A DNA stretch of 64,000 bases. Source: Nereocystis luetkeana (taxonomy: Eukaryota; Sar; Phaeophyceae; Laminariales; Laminariaceae). The position numbers and the translations under genes are program-made. The stretch covers positions 9,070,157 through 9,134,156 of the forward strand of contig JARUPZ010000023.1 in NCBI GenBank assembly GCA_031213475.1, given 5' to 3'. A model generated the notes under the pieces. That model saw nothing but the letters and a program-made list of their open reading frames with translations. It was not told where the DNA came from and ran no database searches. Shown here piece by piece: positions 24,101 to 36,264 of this stretch. Each line of letters opens with the position of its first letter. Within the stretch, counting starts at the first letter, position 1.

Positions 24101-27100
24101 ACGACGGGCCGCTTGGCGATACAACACGTTCGACAGCAGCGTTTAACAAACACAAGATCGTGTCTGTGGGCCTCCGAAGCAGCTGGAGGGGGGCTGCATG
24201 TCAGACCAAAGCGAGCTGCTTAGGCAGCGGATTCAAGGGCTGATTGTAGAGCGAACTGCCGAAGAGAGCGGCGAGGGAAACAGCCGAGGGCGCGGCTAAG
24301 GAGGGTACCAGCGGGAGTAATGAGCAGCCCATGGAACATCCAAGTGTGCCTGGACAGCAAGTACCGGAGCAAGGCCATCGCGGCCAGACGGGCACGTCTC
24401 TGTTAATGTCGCCACAACAGCATGCGAGAGGGCCCATGTTGGATGGGCGCAAGGTTCACTGGCTGGTTGGGTAAGTTTCAATATTTCCTGACTGCTCGGG
24501 ATTCGTTCAAGGCTCTTCAGCCCACACGTAACCCCCTCCGAATTGCAGGAGGTTTTGGGGGGCATGGTGGAGCCCCATCGGTCGGTATATCGTCACGGGC
24601 AGGATAAGGTGGAAAAGTGCGAGAAAGCAGGGGAGTTCCTGATGGAAGCGATGCAAGGAGAGCCTGTCGAAGAATGAACGCATGCCGCCGGGTCGGTACA
24701 GAGAACACAGAAGGCTGTCATAGATTGGTGTCTGGATTGATATCGGCCGAGAGGTGATGCGGGACGGATCATCTGGAGAAAGACCTCGAGAACATTGCTA
24801 TACCGGGGTTTGAAGACCCCCAAGTTGTTCTTCGCCCGTGCCGAAAGAAAGGATAATGTATTGCCCACGTTAAGCGCCCACAAGCCGAACGGCAGGGTTG
24901 TCCACCTGACCACACGTGGTCTGCCCTCCGAGTTTTACGACGTGGAGCAGCGGGCTAGTTTTATTCCGCCTGGCCGGCCTTATGCGCTCGGAGATGGAGG
25001 GAATCGTTATCATCTCCTACTCTAACCGCAAGACCAAGGCATTGGAGGAGCGGAAGCTAGCGGCGGTCGTATCAGTGGCTGCAGCGCTGTTGGTGGAGCC
25101 GCACACTCTCGCCAATGGCGGGGGTTTTCAGAGCAACAGCGGGGGACAACGATTTCGAGGCGCCAGGCAGTAGCAGCAGCTGCCGTGGTATGGAGTGGTG
25201 GGTCGGCCGCATCAGCGACAATATGGAGGTGCAGGGCAGCAGCAGCGGCAGTGTGAAGTTGGTGGACAACAGCAGCAGAACCAGCCTCATGCCGCGTAGG
25301 GAGGGAGCACTGGTTGGGTTGGTAACACCGGCGGTGGGTGGTACCAGCCGGCGTCCCTTCCGCCTCCAGGCGTCGATGGGGGGAGTGCACAAGTGCGAGG
25401 GGTAGGCATAAGGCCGCGGTTTGCAGATCGCCGAACGCTTTTGTGGGGCATGTAGTGCTTGCGGAACCTACGGTCACATGGCCAGGCAGTGCCGCACTGC
25501 GCCGCCCACACGTATGCATGCCAGCGTCATCATCACCGCCATGCCGCCGCCCTCGCCACATGGCCCTCCGGCAGCCTTCCAAGGAGCTGCGCCTATCGTC
25601 TACACGCCGGCGCTACCTCAGCTGTACTACAGCAGGGTGCCGCAACCGGGATCTTAGCTACAGCAGCAAGGTGGCCTAGTCATGCACGGCGATGGTGATG
25701 GTGGAATGACGGGGGGCGACGACTGGGACGGGGGCGATGAGGGCGGTGGAGTACAGCAGTTGGGTGGGGGCGGTGGGGGCGGTGGAGTACAGCCGTGCGA
25801 TAGGAACCGCCCGACAGCAGTACATATGACAAACACGGCATCGCGCTTGTTAAACGCTGCTGTCGAACGTGTTCCATCACCACGCTGCCCGCCGTTATGT
25901 CCTAAAAGAAGAAAATAGCACTCACGCGAGCCGTACCTGAGCTGTCACGGGCTCCTCACTCCTCACAGGAGTAAGCCGCACCTCGATGTCACAGGCTGCA
26001 TCCACACATAGATGCATGTGGGCAGTATTGTTGTACTTCGTAGCCGGGTCGTATCGTATTATGAATATTATCGCCGACTAACCTCGAAGGGCAAGCCAAA
26101 CCCATGCCGAACAAGCATCTAAGGAACCCCTCAGATGAACAATTCCTCGGCACACTCTATAAACCCCGAATATACGTACAGTAAATCGGCATCGATCACC
26201 GCAGTATCGCAAACATGTAGCGAGGAATTAGTGTGGACCATAAAACAACCGTTTTGTCGAAGCTAGACCAAATCGTACACACTTCTGGACATCGTACCGT
26301 CCCGATCCCTCGCTGTGCCTTAGGGCGACTACTATGGTGGACGAAATCGACACAGGACTTTTCGACACCTTCGAAGTTTTTTTCTCCCGGGGATGTTGAA
26401 TGTTGCCCCCTGCTCTCTCAACGAGCTACTGGTCAATCTTCGAGATAAACGTTGTGGGATTGGCCGTTACAGGGTCGAAATATATTGCAACAGATAGCCA
26501 ACTGTCCCAGTTTCGTTTTTTTGTTCGGAATCGGGTGAATTTTACGAAACAGGCGCCTGTTTCGTACTATTGACCTGACATCGGACAAAAAATCGACGCT
26601 GGGCCAGCTGGCCACCCGTTAAAAGCTCGAGCCTGCAAAATCGGCCAATCTCACTAGTGGTAGATTCCTCTCGAAGATTGACCAATAGCTCGTTGAGAGA
26701 GCAGGGAAGATTTTGTAGCGTCTCAGGGAAAAAAACCCGGCGGGGGCGTTGGAAAGTCCTGTGTCGATTTCGTGCACCATACTATTAATAGTACGCCTCA
26801 ACCCGCCTACCCGCCCCCGCTCTTTCCGCATCCGATCGTTCGCTCGGCAAATTACAGTGGAAACCCCGGGCCACGCGTTCCATAACCCGAAGCTAAAGGA
26901 ATGCATGGAGAAGGTACCACGACTCGTCGGGTGCGAGGCTGCGTATTACTTCCCGCAGGATATCGACGTTTGCCACGCACCCGAAGAAGGGACAAGATAC
27001 CGGAATGAGAGCAGGGGCGGTGAGCTAGAGGATGGGGAGGGGGAGGGGGGGCGGGCGGCAGGAGGAGTATTCGATAGGCTGCAGGAGAATAAGGAGGGGC

Positions 27101-30100
27101 GACATACGGGCGCGGGTAACCTGGTGATTCACATCCGCTCCGGGGACATATTCGAATATTCCAATTTGACGGGCTACGGGCAGGTGAGAGAAAGAGCTGC
27201 GGCAATATGCTTTCTTCGTTTTTTTATGCGGGGAAAATCTCGAAGACGAGCGAAGGGAGGGGGGGGGGGGGGGGGGGGGGGACAAGGTCCAACCTCAGTT
27301 TATTAACACCGTGCGCGTGGGAGCTTTCCTTAAGAACGCTGGATTCTATACCAGCAACGGGGCCGTAACTTAACCCCCTTTAGAAGTGTGCCAATGGTTG
27401 TGCGGGAAAAGTACTTGGAATTAGAGTGGGTACATTTTGGCAGTAGTGATCAAGGGGTTAAATTGGCACGGCACGGTTTTTGCTGTCGTATACGAGCAGA
27501 TTTAAGACAGAGATGCTCGTAAAAAACACTGCAGCGCCATTTTTGTGGTTTTCATCACCTTAAAATACAACTTTGCCTTGCCGCCGGCCCCGAAACGATT
27601 AATTAGAGTAGAAGTGTTGATTTTCTGGATAATTTACGCCACGCCTCGCGCTTTAGATATATATAAGTCGTGAAGCGAGTAAATGGAACGGACCTTCCCG
27701 CAGAACTCTATATACTCACCCCCCGACACATTATGTGCATCTTAAAAATCTGCACACGTACCCACACCCTGTATGTATGTAAACCATGCCGCACGTTGGA
27801 TGTTGACGATTGACGAGACAACGTGCTGTAAACTTATGCCGCCATGTTAAAATGTTGACACGACAACGCGCGACCGATACTGGCGTCTATTCCCGCCATT
27901 TTGTCAGCACACAAGCACTTTAACCAATACCGGTCGTGGTGCTCTCACTGTCTTTGATTGAGAGTGAGAGGCCACACCATGCCACACCCACGCAGTCAGT
28001 GGCGCCGCCTCATATATGCGCTTTTGATGATCGAGACAGACTGCCTGCCACCCAAACTTTGTTCCACCCTCCTGGAACAGCCAGCCGCTGACACATGTTG
28101 TTGCTCTCCTTCTCATATGTATGAACTCGTCGCCAAAATCGAGGATGTGGTCACAAGACAGACTCGAATAGCTTTGGAGGGGAATAATACCCCAGAAGAA
28201 ATTGAAACCAATATATCGTGCGTCGACTTTTTTTCTTCAGTTTGATTTTTGTTAGGGAGAGAGGCCACGAACTGTTTCGGGCCGAGCCAAACACGATACG
28301 CTGGAGGGCGTAATTTTCAACGCGAGCGGGTGATCGGAACGAGGTGGATATAAGGTTGCGCCCTAAAGCAACAGGTTGCAACGTAATCGAACCCCAAGGT
28401 TCCGCGCAAGACATGCGAAGAGACAATAGTTGGCGTGGACACTTCCGAAGTGGCAATGCTCATGTCATCAAAGGGTGTGATACAGCTACATGCGACAGGA
28501 GGGGAAGCCACATGCGTGCATGGACCGCGTGTATGATATCGACATCCTTGGGCTCATTTGTTTTTCGTCGTGTGCGTTGCTTGTGTGCTTAATTGCTGCT
28601 GTTTTGTTCACGGTTGTCCGGGATGGTGGAACAGCCGCCGCTACAGTTCTACGTGCGGGTGATGCAAAACCAGGCGTGGGATCGCGTAGACGTCGTGACC
28701 TATGCCGATCGCCCGGAGAGTCTCAACCCCGTGGTTGCCGCCCTGCAGGCCCGAAAAGCGGAGGGAGAGCTTATGGAAAACTTCCATATTCACACGGTGA
28801 GTCGTTCAGTTTTTTTTCCTTTGGTAGGAGTGCGATCACAGCTACTATACTGGTACACATTACCCCTTTGGCGAGACCCATGCGAGATGACCAAACAAAT
28901 GAGGAGGACCGAATTTCTCGACCTTGCAGCGTGGCAGCGGTACGAGTGTCGCCGTGCTGTCTGTCTGTCTGTCTGTGTGCATGTCGCACAGCTACGAGCT
29001 CCTGTCAGACCATCTCGGACGCATCCCCTCTTTTACCCCAGCAACCCGGGCTGCTTTTCGTGTTGCTGATGCTGTAGTGGCCGCTTTGTTTGGGTTTCAC
29101 CCCCCCCTGTGAATGGCCAAAGGTGTTAGTTATCATGGTAGCGGGAGTAACGTGGTCAGCCTCAGCACTCATACACGTAGGCGCGATCGATCTCCACATT
29201 TTTACACGGATATGACGGTCAGTTTGCAGGTGTTACTGCAGTGCCTTGCATAGCGGTAGACAGCGTCCATGTCTGCGCAACGAACCCGAGCGACGCGGGA
29301 TCAGCGAACGCTTATTATCCCGTTTCGAGCCTAGGAGTAAAATTCTTCGGCAGAGCGCTGCTGTACCTGGTACGAAACATCGATAAAACGAATACGGGTC
29401 AGCTGCGCTCGCATTCATAGAACTACTCAACGAACCACGTATATATACGCCATGGGCAAAAACTATGTCGGTATACTGGCGATCGATCGTGTGTGTGACA
29501 ACATCAGCGAAGGCAACCCTTTGAATACATGCAGCCAAGCCGACAATGAGAGCAGTGTGAACAGCATCGGTCCACTTTCATTCACAGTGTCGCGCCTCTC
29601 TACCCAGATGCGACGTCGGAAAACACAGATATCTCTCGTTGTTTTCTGTTTATCCTGCGTGTGCAGCAACTTCAGCAAGAGAGTCGACACCAGGCACCGG
29701 CACTATCTTGGAGTATTATCGTCAAGGAAACAGACGTTATTTATGCTAATACTGTACTAATATTACTGTAGTACCGCACACAATAGAGAGGACATCGGGA
29801 TCAGGGATCAGGGATCAGGGATCAGGCTCAGATACGTTGCTGCTGCGTCGTCTACGAGTAGTACGACGTGCTCGTACGGTAGCACGAGACAGCAACAATA
29901 GCCTTATTGCTGCATCATGCTATTATACATACGTGCGTACAGTACTGGTAAGATGCCATTCTGGAGTCTGGAGTCGATCTCGGGTGGGGAAAAAAGACAG
30001 GAACAACAACGGGATACTGCTGATGCTGCAGCTGGAGCTAGCTGTGCTCCCGACGAATTGCTTGGGTCGAGGCTGCCGAGATGTAGCTGTCTCGACATGG

Positions 30101-31875
30101 CGCAGCAATCACACTGCAAAAAACACACCAACAGGACGGAGCCCAGGAACGCAGTTCCGGTGGTTCCCATTGGCGGCGCGCAGCGGCGGCGGCGCTTGTC
30201 GTTTGATCGTGAGCTGTCCGTGCTTGTTCGTGTCGTTTGTTTGTTATGGTCTTTCAAACCCGGGGACGCAAAACCCCATGTGATTTTTCAGAAAACGCCT
30301 CACCATATGCTATCAAAAAAGTCTCAGCGGGGGCTTCAGGTATTTTTTGGGATCCCTTTTTTTTTGGGGTCGTCATAATAGTAGTCATTCGTTCCGCTCT
30401 TCTGACGAAATTTATTAATTTGATTAATTCGCACTAACTCATCTCATGAAGTGATTAATTTCACCAATATCTGTTCATATGTACCTGGTGTTTCATGCAT
30501 ACTTAGTTCATGACATTAGTTAGTTTCCACCAATGTACGAGGCACACGATTAAAAACAAAACAAAACGATCTCGTCAACCGTCTATTGATGTAGGGTTAT
30601 CGATCAGAATGAGGTATAGATGGTTTCATGATGCGAGCGTGATGTACAGACAGTGGTTGCACGCTATTTTCCGGTACGACATGTGGATCATCCCCAAACT
30701 TGGCAGCGCAGCACCGGTTCTTCCTGTGTGTGACCGATGCGGCTATAATAATCGTCATTTGTTTTCGCCTCTTTTCGTTTGTGAAGCCCCGAAAAGCCAA
30801 AAAGGTTGACGCATTATCCCGGTATGTTCACATATACGCACGCCGTTCTTACCCTATTCAGGGATGCACGACAATAAAAGACAAACCCACACCACTTTGA
30901 AAAAAAGATAAAAAAATATTTTTAAAACAAACCAGTGTTGTGTGATTTCTTGACGAAATTGTGAAAATCAAGTTTTCTATCTACTGTAGATTTTTTCTAA
31001 CTTGGTTTTAGTGTACCCGCCCTGTACGGGTCTCGAAAATGAGTAGTGGGGTGTGGGGTGTCGGGTTATGCTTTTTTCACGTGCGCACCCCTAGCGTGTT
31101 TGTCGAGTATTTCCTTAGGAAACAGTCACTGCAGTTTGAGCACCTCAATAGTAACCTGCCAACCCCTTGCGGTCCATTCGAAACAGAACCGTACGATCGG
31201 CCAAGACCTGCAGACAATGCTGTGCGCCGATGGGCTGGCCTTGGCGCAGTCGACACTGAAGACCTTCGTCGGGTATCACTCCAGCGCCGTGTGGGTCTTC
31301 GGCGCCTTGGGTTGCAACAGAACGCTGATGCAGCTTGCAGAAGCCCGGGCGAAAACTATGGTATGTTGTCAACAGTTTGGAGGGAGGGATTGTTTTGCTC
31401 CGTGCGCCGTGCCACATACTTGCCAGGCCGCTTCCCTTACACACGACGGGTCTTTTTACCCGACACCCTAAGCCAGAGCCTTTGCTACATTCCGATTACG
31501 CTCCGCCATACTGCACCTCGACAACAGGTGTGGCTATCTAGGTGTCTCTGCAGCTATCCTCTGTTCGCCGCAATTGCTCCAGCCCTGTCGCTTTTCGCTG
31601 TTGACTGCACGCTGCGTAGTCAGCATTATGTGACTCGTGCTGAACATGTCTGTCTTCCACATTCCTCTACTGAGCCCCAACCTCCCCACACGTTTTCTCG
31701 CCATTGGATGGACATTGACGTCAATTTTCTTCTGGCGCAACAGGTGTACGGGGTTTCCAAGCTGAAGCGGTACAGTGTGTATGAAAGCTGGGAGAATACC
31801 CCGAAGCAACGGGACGAGATGCTGACATACAACAGAATGAAGGGCCTCAAGCGGTGCCGTCTACACTACTGGTGA
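15193..31875 (+). CDS. Type II membrane glycosyltransferase-like protein (IHIRSGD family), 8 exons
   Basis: Exons: 15193-15371, 15492-15619 (or -15651), 17715 (or 17732)-17923, 20520-20691, 26858-27183, 28635-28796, 31187-31360, 31744-31875; total about 493 codons. Exon 1 gives a short basic cytosolic tail and a membrane anchor (about residues 40-58, AFLVTAVVAVVVLTVANLS). Exon 3 has ENLGFGRTGNRFRIAYRNLA, exon 4 PRWFEFS and DITWGGKSAF, exon 5 LVIHIRSGDIF ending in YGQ, exon 6 PPLQFYVRV, exon 7 the DLQTMLCADGLALAQSTLKTF stretch. The H-x-R-x-G-D motif resembles the donor-binding motif of fucosyltransferase-type (GT-B) enzymes; substrate is unknown. Motifs run across introns and phases match from exon 3 on. 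The first two exons and the exact exon 2/3 join are less certain; a start at 15235 is also possible. Introns 2-4 are swollen by transposable elements. Likely a Golgi or ER luminal enzyme. Confidence 0.8.
16857..17300 (+). repeat. SINE interrupted by a MITE
   Basis: The head has a clear box A (TGGCGCAGTGGTACGC, 16869-16884) and, after a 110-bp insertion, box B (GAGTTCAAATCCCG, about 17012-17025). The body downstream matches SINE family 1 (GCGATAAAAATGAAGGCACG). It lies in intron 2 of the glycosyltransferase-like gene. Confidence 0.75.
16895..17004. mobile_element. MITE, family A, nested in a SINE
   Basis: Terminal inverted repeats of about 33 bp (left contains GGGGACCATAGTTAATAGGA, right its reverse complement) enclose an AT-rich centre. 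A diverged copy is at 18991-19106. It sits where the anticodon region of the SINE head would be. Confidence 0.8.
17297..17374. mobile_element. MITE, family B, truncated copy
   Basis: The right end has CTGCAGTCCTAGAAGGGTTG and the left CCCGTTTTGGGGGACAG, both parts of the family B terminal repeats seen at 18004-18097 and 21152-21247. The left terminus is missing. Confidence 0.55.
17399..17534. repeat. Tandem duplication, unit about 65 bp
   Basis: Two adjacent units each start GCAGGGGTCAAACCGCG and end GGCATATATATGA. The second carries a short extra insert around ATTAATAGTA. Confidence 0.85.
18004..18097. mobile_element. MITE, family B
   Basis: Terminal inverted repeats AACCCTTTCAGTACTACAG and its counterpart CTGCAGTCCTAAAAGGGTT flank a 50-bp centre. 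The same ends occur at 21152-21247. It lies in intron 3 of the glycosyltransferase-like gene. Confidence 0.75.
18991..19106. mobile_element. MITE, family A, second copy
   Basis: GGGGGACCACATTGAATAGG on the left and TTCCTATTTGCCATGGTGCC on the right form diverged terminal inverted repeats matching the element at 16895-17004. Confidence 0.7.
21152..21247. mobile_element. MITE, family B
   Basis: GACCCTTTTGGGACTGCAGT and CTGCAGTCCTAAAAGGGTTA are the two inverted ends, about 95 bp overall, as in the copy at 18004-18097. It lies in the 6.2-kb intron 4 of the glycosyltransferase-like gene. Confidence 0.75.
21818..22180 (+). repeat. LTR-like repeat, copy 1
   Basis: About 360 bp match 25848-26214 in direct orientation (shared pieces include GCAGTCGAACGTGT/GCTGTCGAACGTGT, CCTCGATGTCACAGGCTGCA and CCGGGTCGTATCGT). 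It starts TGTT like the other copy, but its right end has drifted. Alone it could be a solo LTR. Confidence 0.65.
22765..23260 (-). pseudogene. copia RNase H relic
   Basis: The minus strand reads DADYA, then IRSAEQQADFLLKPLHAETF and RDFIMNV, matching the end of a copia polyprotein (DADYAG and the EQxADxLTKPL region). The part further upstream needs a frame change. The relic lies inside intron 4 of the glycosyltransferase-like gene and belongs to an element different from the one at 1.5-6.2 kb. Confidence 0.75.
23973..24150. repeat. Facing pair of LTR-head fragments
   Basis: 23973-24060 matches the first 90 bp of the LTR-like repeat in plus orientation, and 24070-24150 matches the same part in minus orientation (TTAAACGCTGCTGTCGAACG reversed at 24124-24147). 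Together they form a large hairpin just before the gag relic. Confidence 0.65.
24180..25660 (+). pseudogene. Degenerate retrotransposon gag with zinc knuckle
   Basis: Plus-strand frames broken by several stops and frameshifts give, in order, an N-terminal LRQRIQGLIVE segment, a middle part (KTPKLFFARAERKDN, GLPSEFYDVEQR), a Gly/Gln-rich stretch and a CCHC zinc knuckle CSACGTYGHMARQC near 25455-25497, followed by a Pro-rich tail. This is the usual layout of a retrotransposon gag. No protease, integrase or RT sequence follows before the LTR-like repeat at 25848, so the element appears to be gag-only. Confidence 0.7.
25848..26214 (+). repeat. LTR-like repeat, copy 2
   Basis: The 367-bp segment starts TGTTAAACG and ends CGCAAACA, giving TGTT..AACA termini. 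It is a direct repeat of 21818-22180, and its head recurs at 23973-24150. A purine-rich, GGGGGCGG-type stretch lies just upstream (25710-25795), as a polypurine tract would. Confidence 0.7.
27255..27281. repeat. Long poly-G run
   Basis: About 27 G in a row in intron 5 of the glycosyltransferase-like gene. Similar runs of C or G occur at 14252-14266, 15453-15471, 31980-31996 and 32730-32742. Confidence 0.9.
27370..27462. mobile_element. Small TIR element (TTAACCCC ends)
   Basis: TTAACCCCCTT at the left and AAGGGGTTAA at the right border about 90 bp of unique sequence in intron 5. The ends are like those of MITE family B but shorter. Confidence 0.5.
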
Positions 31876-32342
31876 CGAAAAGCTCTTGAGAAAAGCGCCA
31901 CAGACGTCGAGCGGAACAGGTTGGTCCTCCCCTCATAAATATACCCTCCGCGATAAGCGCTTGCCCTCGGCAAGCGCGAGGGGGGGGGGGGGGGGGTTCT
32001 CTCCTGCAGCTTAGACCTGAATTCGCCGCCAAGGAGCGATGCGTTCGTTACAATGGTACAGAGTTGAAACAATGACGGCGCATCGGACCCAACTAATGTA
32101 TGACGTGCGTACCTGGTACTGTACGAAATACGTTCCTGTGGCCTCCGCCTGTATGCGTGCGGAGGCAGAACGCCACCGTCGCGGAAACCTGGCAAAACTT
32201 TGCCTGGATAGAGGCGGCGCACACCCAGGGACTATACTGCGGGGTTCGACAACGCGGATGTACTGCAGTACTTGATACATCAATCCCCGACAGGCGGGAA
32301 TTCGCTTGTTGGGAACCTTCCACACCTCAGAACAGATCATGA

Positions 32343-32636
32343 TCTAGAAATATAGATCATCTACTGTTGTACTTCCCACTTGCCGTTGTGGGGGGATTCT
32401 GCTGGATCTGCATAGTAGCAGATCCAACCCAGGAAACATGTGCCACTGTAGATCATGCAGATTATGCCGGTCCCGCCCCACAACATGAGCTTGGTCATAG
32501 AAGACAGGGAGTAAATCTGCCTTGAAAGGTCTACAGTAGATCATGAAGTGAAAATCGATGATTTGTCCGAGGGGTGCCTTGAAAGGTCTACAGTAGATCA
32601 TGGAGTGAGAATCGACGATTTGTCCGAGGGGTGGAA
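32343..32636 (+). repeat. GATC-rich dispersed repeat, copy 1
   Basis: It contains many palindromic words (CTACAGTAGATCATG, ATCTGCATAGTAGCAGAT) and ends in two tandem units of about 62 bp (GCCTTGAAAGGTCTACAGTA onward). A related copy lies reversed at 43155-43465. Confidence 0.6.
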
Positions 32637-33257
32637 CCTTAACATTCTCATGATGAGATATTTTGTTTTATTTTTACTGCAGGCTGGAACGGGGGACTTT
32701 TGCCTTCTTTGCACGCAGAAAGAGAGGAGGGGGGGGGGGGGGGAACGTGCGGCCGGATGAGACCGGCCTCGCGCTCGAGAGCAGCCGGCAGCAGCTCGCC
32801 ATTTTTTGCCTTGGCGACTTTAAAAACAGCTGGTGACTTTCGAATACTCGTATTTCATTTGCTACATACTTTAGTTTGTTTTGAGATGTGCGGCAGTTTC
32901 TGACTGCGAACATTACTGTGATACTGTGACCGCCTGTGATGTCGATGGCGTTATTTGGCGTGGTGAGTAGATGACGACAGGTCCGATTGGTGTGCCTTTC
33001 AAAGGCGGGTGGGGTGTAGCTTGGAAGCTAGAAACCGGAAGAGTTGTGTCAGCGCGTGCTATATCATGCTACCCTATTTTTCACTGCATGTGCTGGGGGG
33101 AATCCAGGGAGAAATTAGGGGCGTTTTTCGAGAACTATTCGTTCTTGTGCCAATGCTGTACGTAGTGTGTAGATATAGGCAGCACTTCCGGGCAGTGTAG
33201 CTGTGGTAGTTTCCGGCCACTTCTGTCGTGGAGTTGGGCACAGCCAAGTAGCTGGCG

Positions 33258-33400
33258 TACGTAGTGGGTGTATCGTGCACCACCACGTATAAATACACTG
33301 CTGCTGCACGTAGTGGGTCTAAAAAAAAAGTAGGGGAAGGTCTTGGGTTCCTCGTGCCGTACGTAGTGGGTGTATCGTGCACCACGACGTATAAATACCT
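33258..33400. repeat. Duplicated 37-bp unit
   Basis: GTAGTGGGTGTATCGTGCAC followed by an ACGTATAAATAC end occurs twice, about 104 bp apart, differing by one base. Confidence 0.8.
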
Positions 33401-35104
33401 ACTGCTGTACACACCAGGCACATCATATACCGCGTATATTACGTGCTGTGGCTCGGCTTGGTCCTATTAATGGTATTATATTCTACACCAAGGCTGCAGC
33501 TGTTGTAGTACATCGACGGGGAGCTGTGCCCCCCTCGCCTCTACGAACCGTTTTTACTGCGAGAGCGGGTTCAACCTTGTGTGGCAAGATTATAGTTTAA
33601 CGAGCAACTGGTATTGTGAGACCGAGGCTAAAGGGTTCCCGGCCTCGACCCGTGCTTAATTTGCGCTGTTGTTGCTATCGTTGTTTTTTGTTGGTGTTGT
33701 TTCTATGTTTTCGTTTCGTTTCTATGTTTTCGTTTCGTTTATTTATTTCCCCTTTCGTTCCTCTCCCTGCGTACTCTACGATTTCGTGCAGTAATATTGT
33801 ACGTGCTGCACGCACTAAACTGTAGTCGTCTCGTCTAAAAAAACTTTACCAAGTGTTTTTTTTTTTTTTTTTCACGTCTGCTCTCCTCTTCTCCTCTTGC
33901 ACAGTTTGCTGTTTTTTTCGTGACCAGCACGTTCGGTTTTGTATGATATCCGCTAAAGATATATGGTAATATACAATCGTAGTATGTTGGCTCGTCTCTT
34001 CTTTTCTCCTGCGGTGTTGCATGATTTCTGTCTCTTGGCTTGTTTGGTCATAGGTCACGGTCACGGTACGTGAACCCCTCTATGAAAAAGAGCGTGTACG
34101 CACCCTGGTGGGGGGTGCTGGATGTCGTTGGCTAGAAAGAACGGTCTACCCTGGTCTACCAAGCGATGTGAAAGAAAGGCAGCGGGAGCCACTTGAAGAG
34201 TGAGAGAGACCGAATTGGTCAATCTATACGACAGCAAATAAGTGGGAATGCTTTTGGTCGAGTTTGCCCCGACCCGTTGAAGCCCCTTTTTTGGGTTTTG
34301 CATTTACGTGGCTATTGGCCAGGTTTGCTTGTTTTTCGATATGTTCTGCTGCAGTAGTATCTTGTCTTCGGAGGCTGGAGGGGAACATGGAGCTTTCAAA
34401 AACAAGGGTTCCTCGGTACTGGTTCGTAACATGCCAGGTATTTTGCAACCGTGTTGCGAACTACTGTTTTGATGTTAGTTTACGCCGTATATGATGGATA
34501 TGGTTTTCTTTCGGCGGGCGGTCGAAACTGTATTTACGTAAGTTTGAGCCTACAGCCAGTAGTAGTTGTTTACTTTTTGCAACTGCAGTAAAACGCAAGC
34601 CATGGATGTGCCATGTGCCATGCCATGTAAGCTCCTTGAACGTGTTGCAGGACAGCAGATATCCAGCTCGGGCCATAGTGCTCGGGTCAGTGTTGCTCAA
34701 GTCTTTCGTGATATGTAGCATATACATATGTGGTTGGATATTAGTACGGTCAAGGTGATGTTTGCCCTTCTTCTTGATATAAGGCTAATACACACTTTGT
34801 TCACCTTTATAGGGATGGCAGAAGAAGCAGGCCCAGACGATTATTAATAGTAAGTTTTTCTGCAACCAGATCACCGAGCGGTGTACTTTGTACACGAGTA
34901 ACAACAGCTATTTTGGAGTATCCACCTCAACCGCGGTACGCAGTAAGCACAAAGGTTGGATCCAAACGCCTGGTTCCTCAAGCTATACCTACCACGAAGA
35001 ACGTATATAGACCAACCATCAGTAAATAAGATAGTTGTAATTGCAGAATGGATACGTCGTCTAGTATCTAAGTAGCCGAGGAGATAGAGATATACGTACC
35101 TACT

Positions 35105-35360
35105 ATCTCATACAGAATTCACGGGGTATCGCGCTACATAGTGTCTTCATAAAAGGATACTATGTTTATACAGAATTACACTACATACATAGTATTCATA
35201 GTGCGCCCATACAGGATTCTCGGGGTGCTGCGCTATATAGTATCCTCATACAGGACTCACGGGGTGTTGCACTACATAGTACCTTCATACTTGAGGTTTT
35301 ACGGGATGTCACGCTTGAAGTTGAGGGTGGCGCGTGCCCCCAGTTGAGGGTGACGCGTGC
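35105..35360. repeat. Two adjacent tandem arrays
   Basis: About four diverged units of the type CATACAGGATTCTCGGGGTG plus CTATATAGTATCCT (35105-35295) are followed by two 27-bp units with TTGAGGGTG and GCGTGCCCCC (35313-35362). Confidence 0.75.
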
Positions 35361-36264
35361 CCCCTTGCCAGTAGATTATAGCCGGTTGAAGATAGATCAT
35401 ATTTCTGTCTTCGAAAACCAGCAGCTTCCCACCCCCCCTCTTTGCTCACTCGTCTCTTGCCCCCTTCGAGCAAGCCGCAAACTCATAAGAAAAGAGAACG
35501 TCTCACGAACTGCGTCTGAGTTTGGCCAAGCACAGACACCTGTGTCACACTTCTTCTGTGGATCATCATCACTGGTACCCTTGCTTTCTCTCCCACATCA
35601 CAATTGGCGTCGTCGGCAGGACTTGCCTTCACAACACGGAGGTAACCAAAACTCCCGGCAACCGGGCACCGTCCGTACTAACTAACCAGCCGATGGTGAA
35701 GAACCTCCGCGACTTCACCAGCGGCACTACACGCGACCGCGCAGGGTACCTCTATGGACCCTCGGACAGAGTATCTTTCAGGAGCCGCCGGCTCTACTTA
35801 CTCTCCCGACCCCTCCCCCTCTTTTCTCCCCCCTTCTAACCTATCTTTAATATCAACCCCTCGATCTAGGGTTGGCTCCCTTGTTCAAGCGGCTGGTTTG
35901 AGGTGTTGGGCAGGAGGAGGTGGGCACACCGTGCACTCCCTCAACGCTCCCCTCGGTGCCCCCAGTCGATGCACGACGCCGCACCTTGCCTAACATTGCC
36001 GAAATGTCTACGGATCTTGCCAATCTTGTGGGCGACACGACAACCACGGCCAACAGCGGTATCCACTCCCTCTCAGTCAGGCTCTGCTCCTCCCCCAGGG
36101 CCATCGACTCCCAACTCATCTACGTCCTCTGACGAACGATGTTATCGGCGCACGCCAACCGGCGTCCGTCGATCCCGGACAGCACCGTCGACGCCAAATG
36201 TGAAGGTGTTACGCGCTGAGCTATAGGGGTAAAAGATCGATCGGTTACCCATCAGCCCAAGGTA

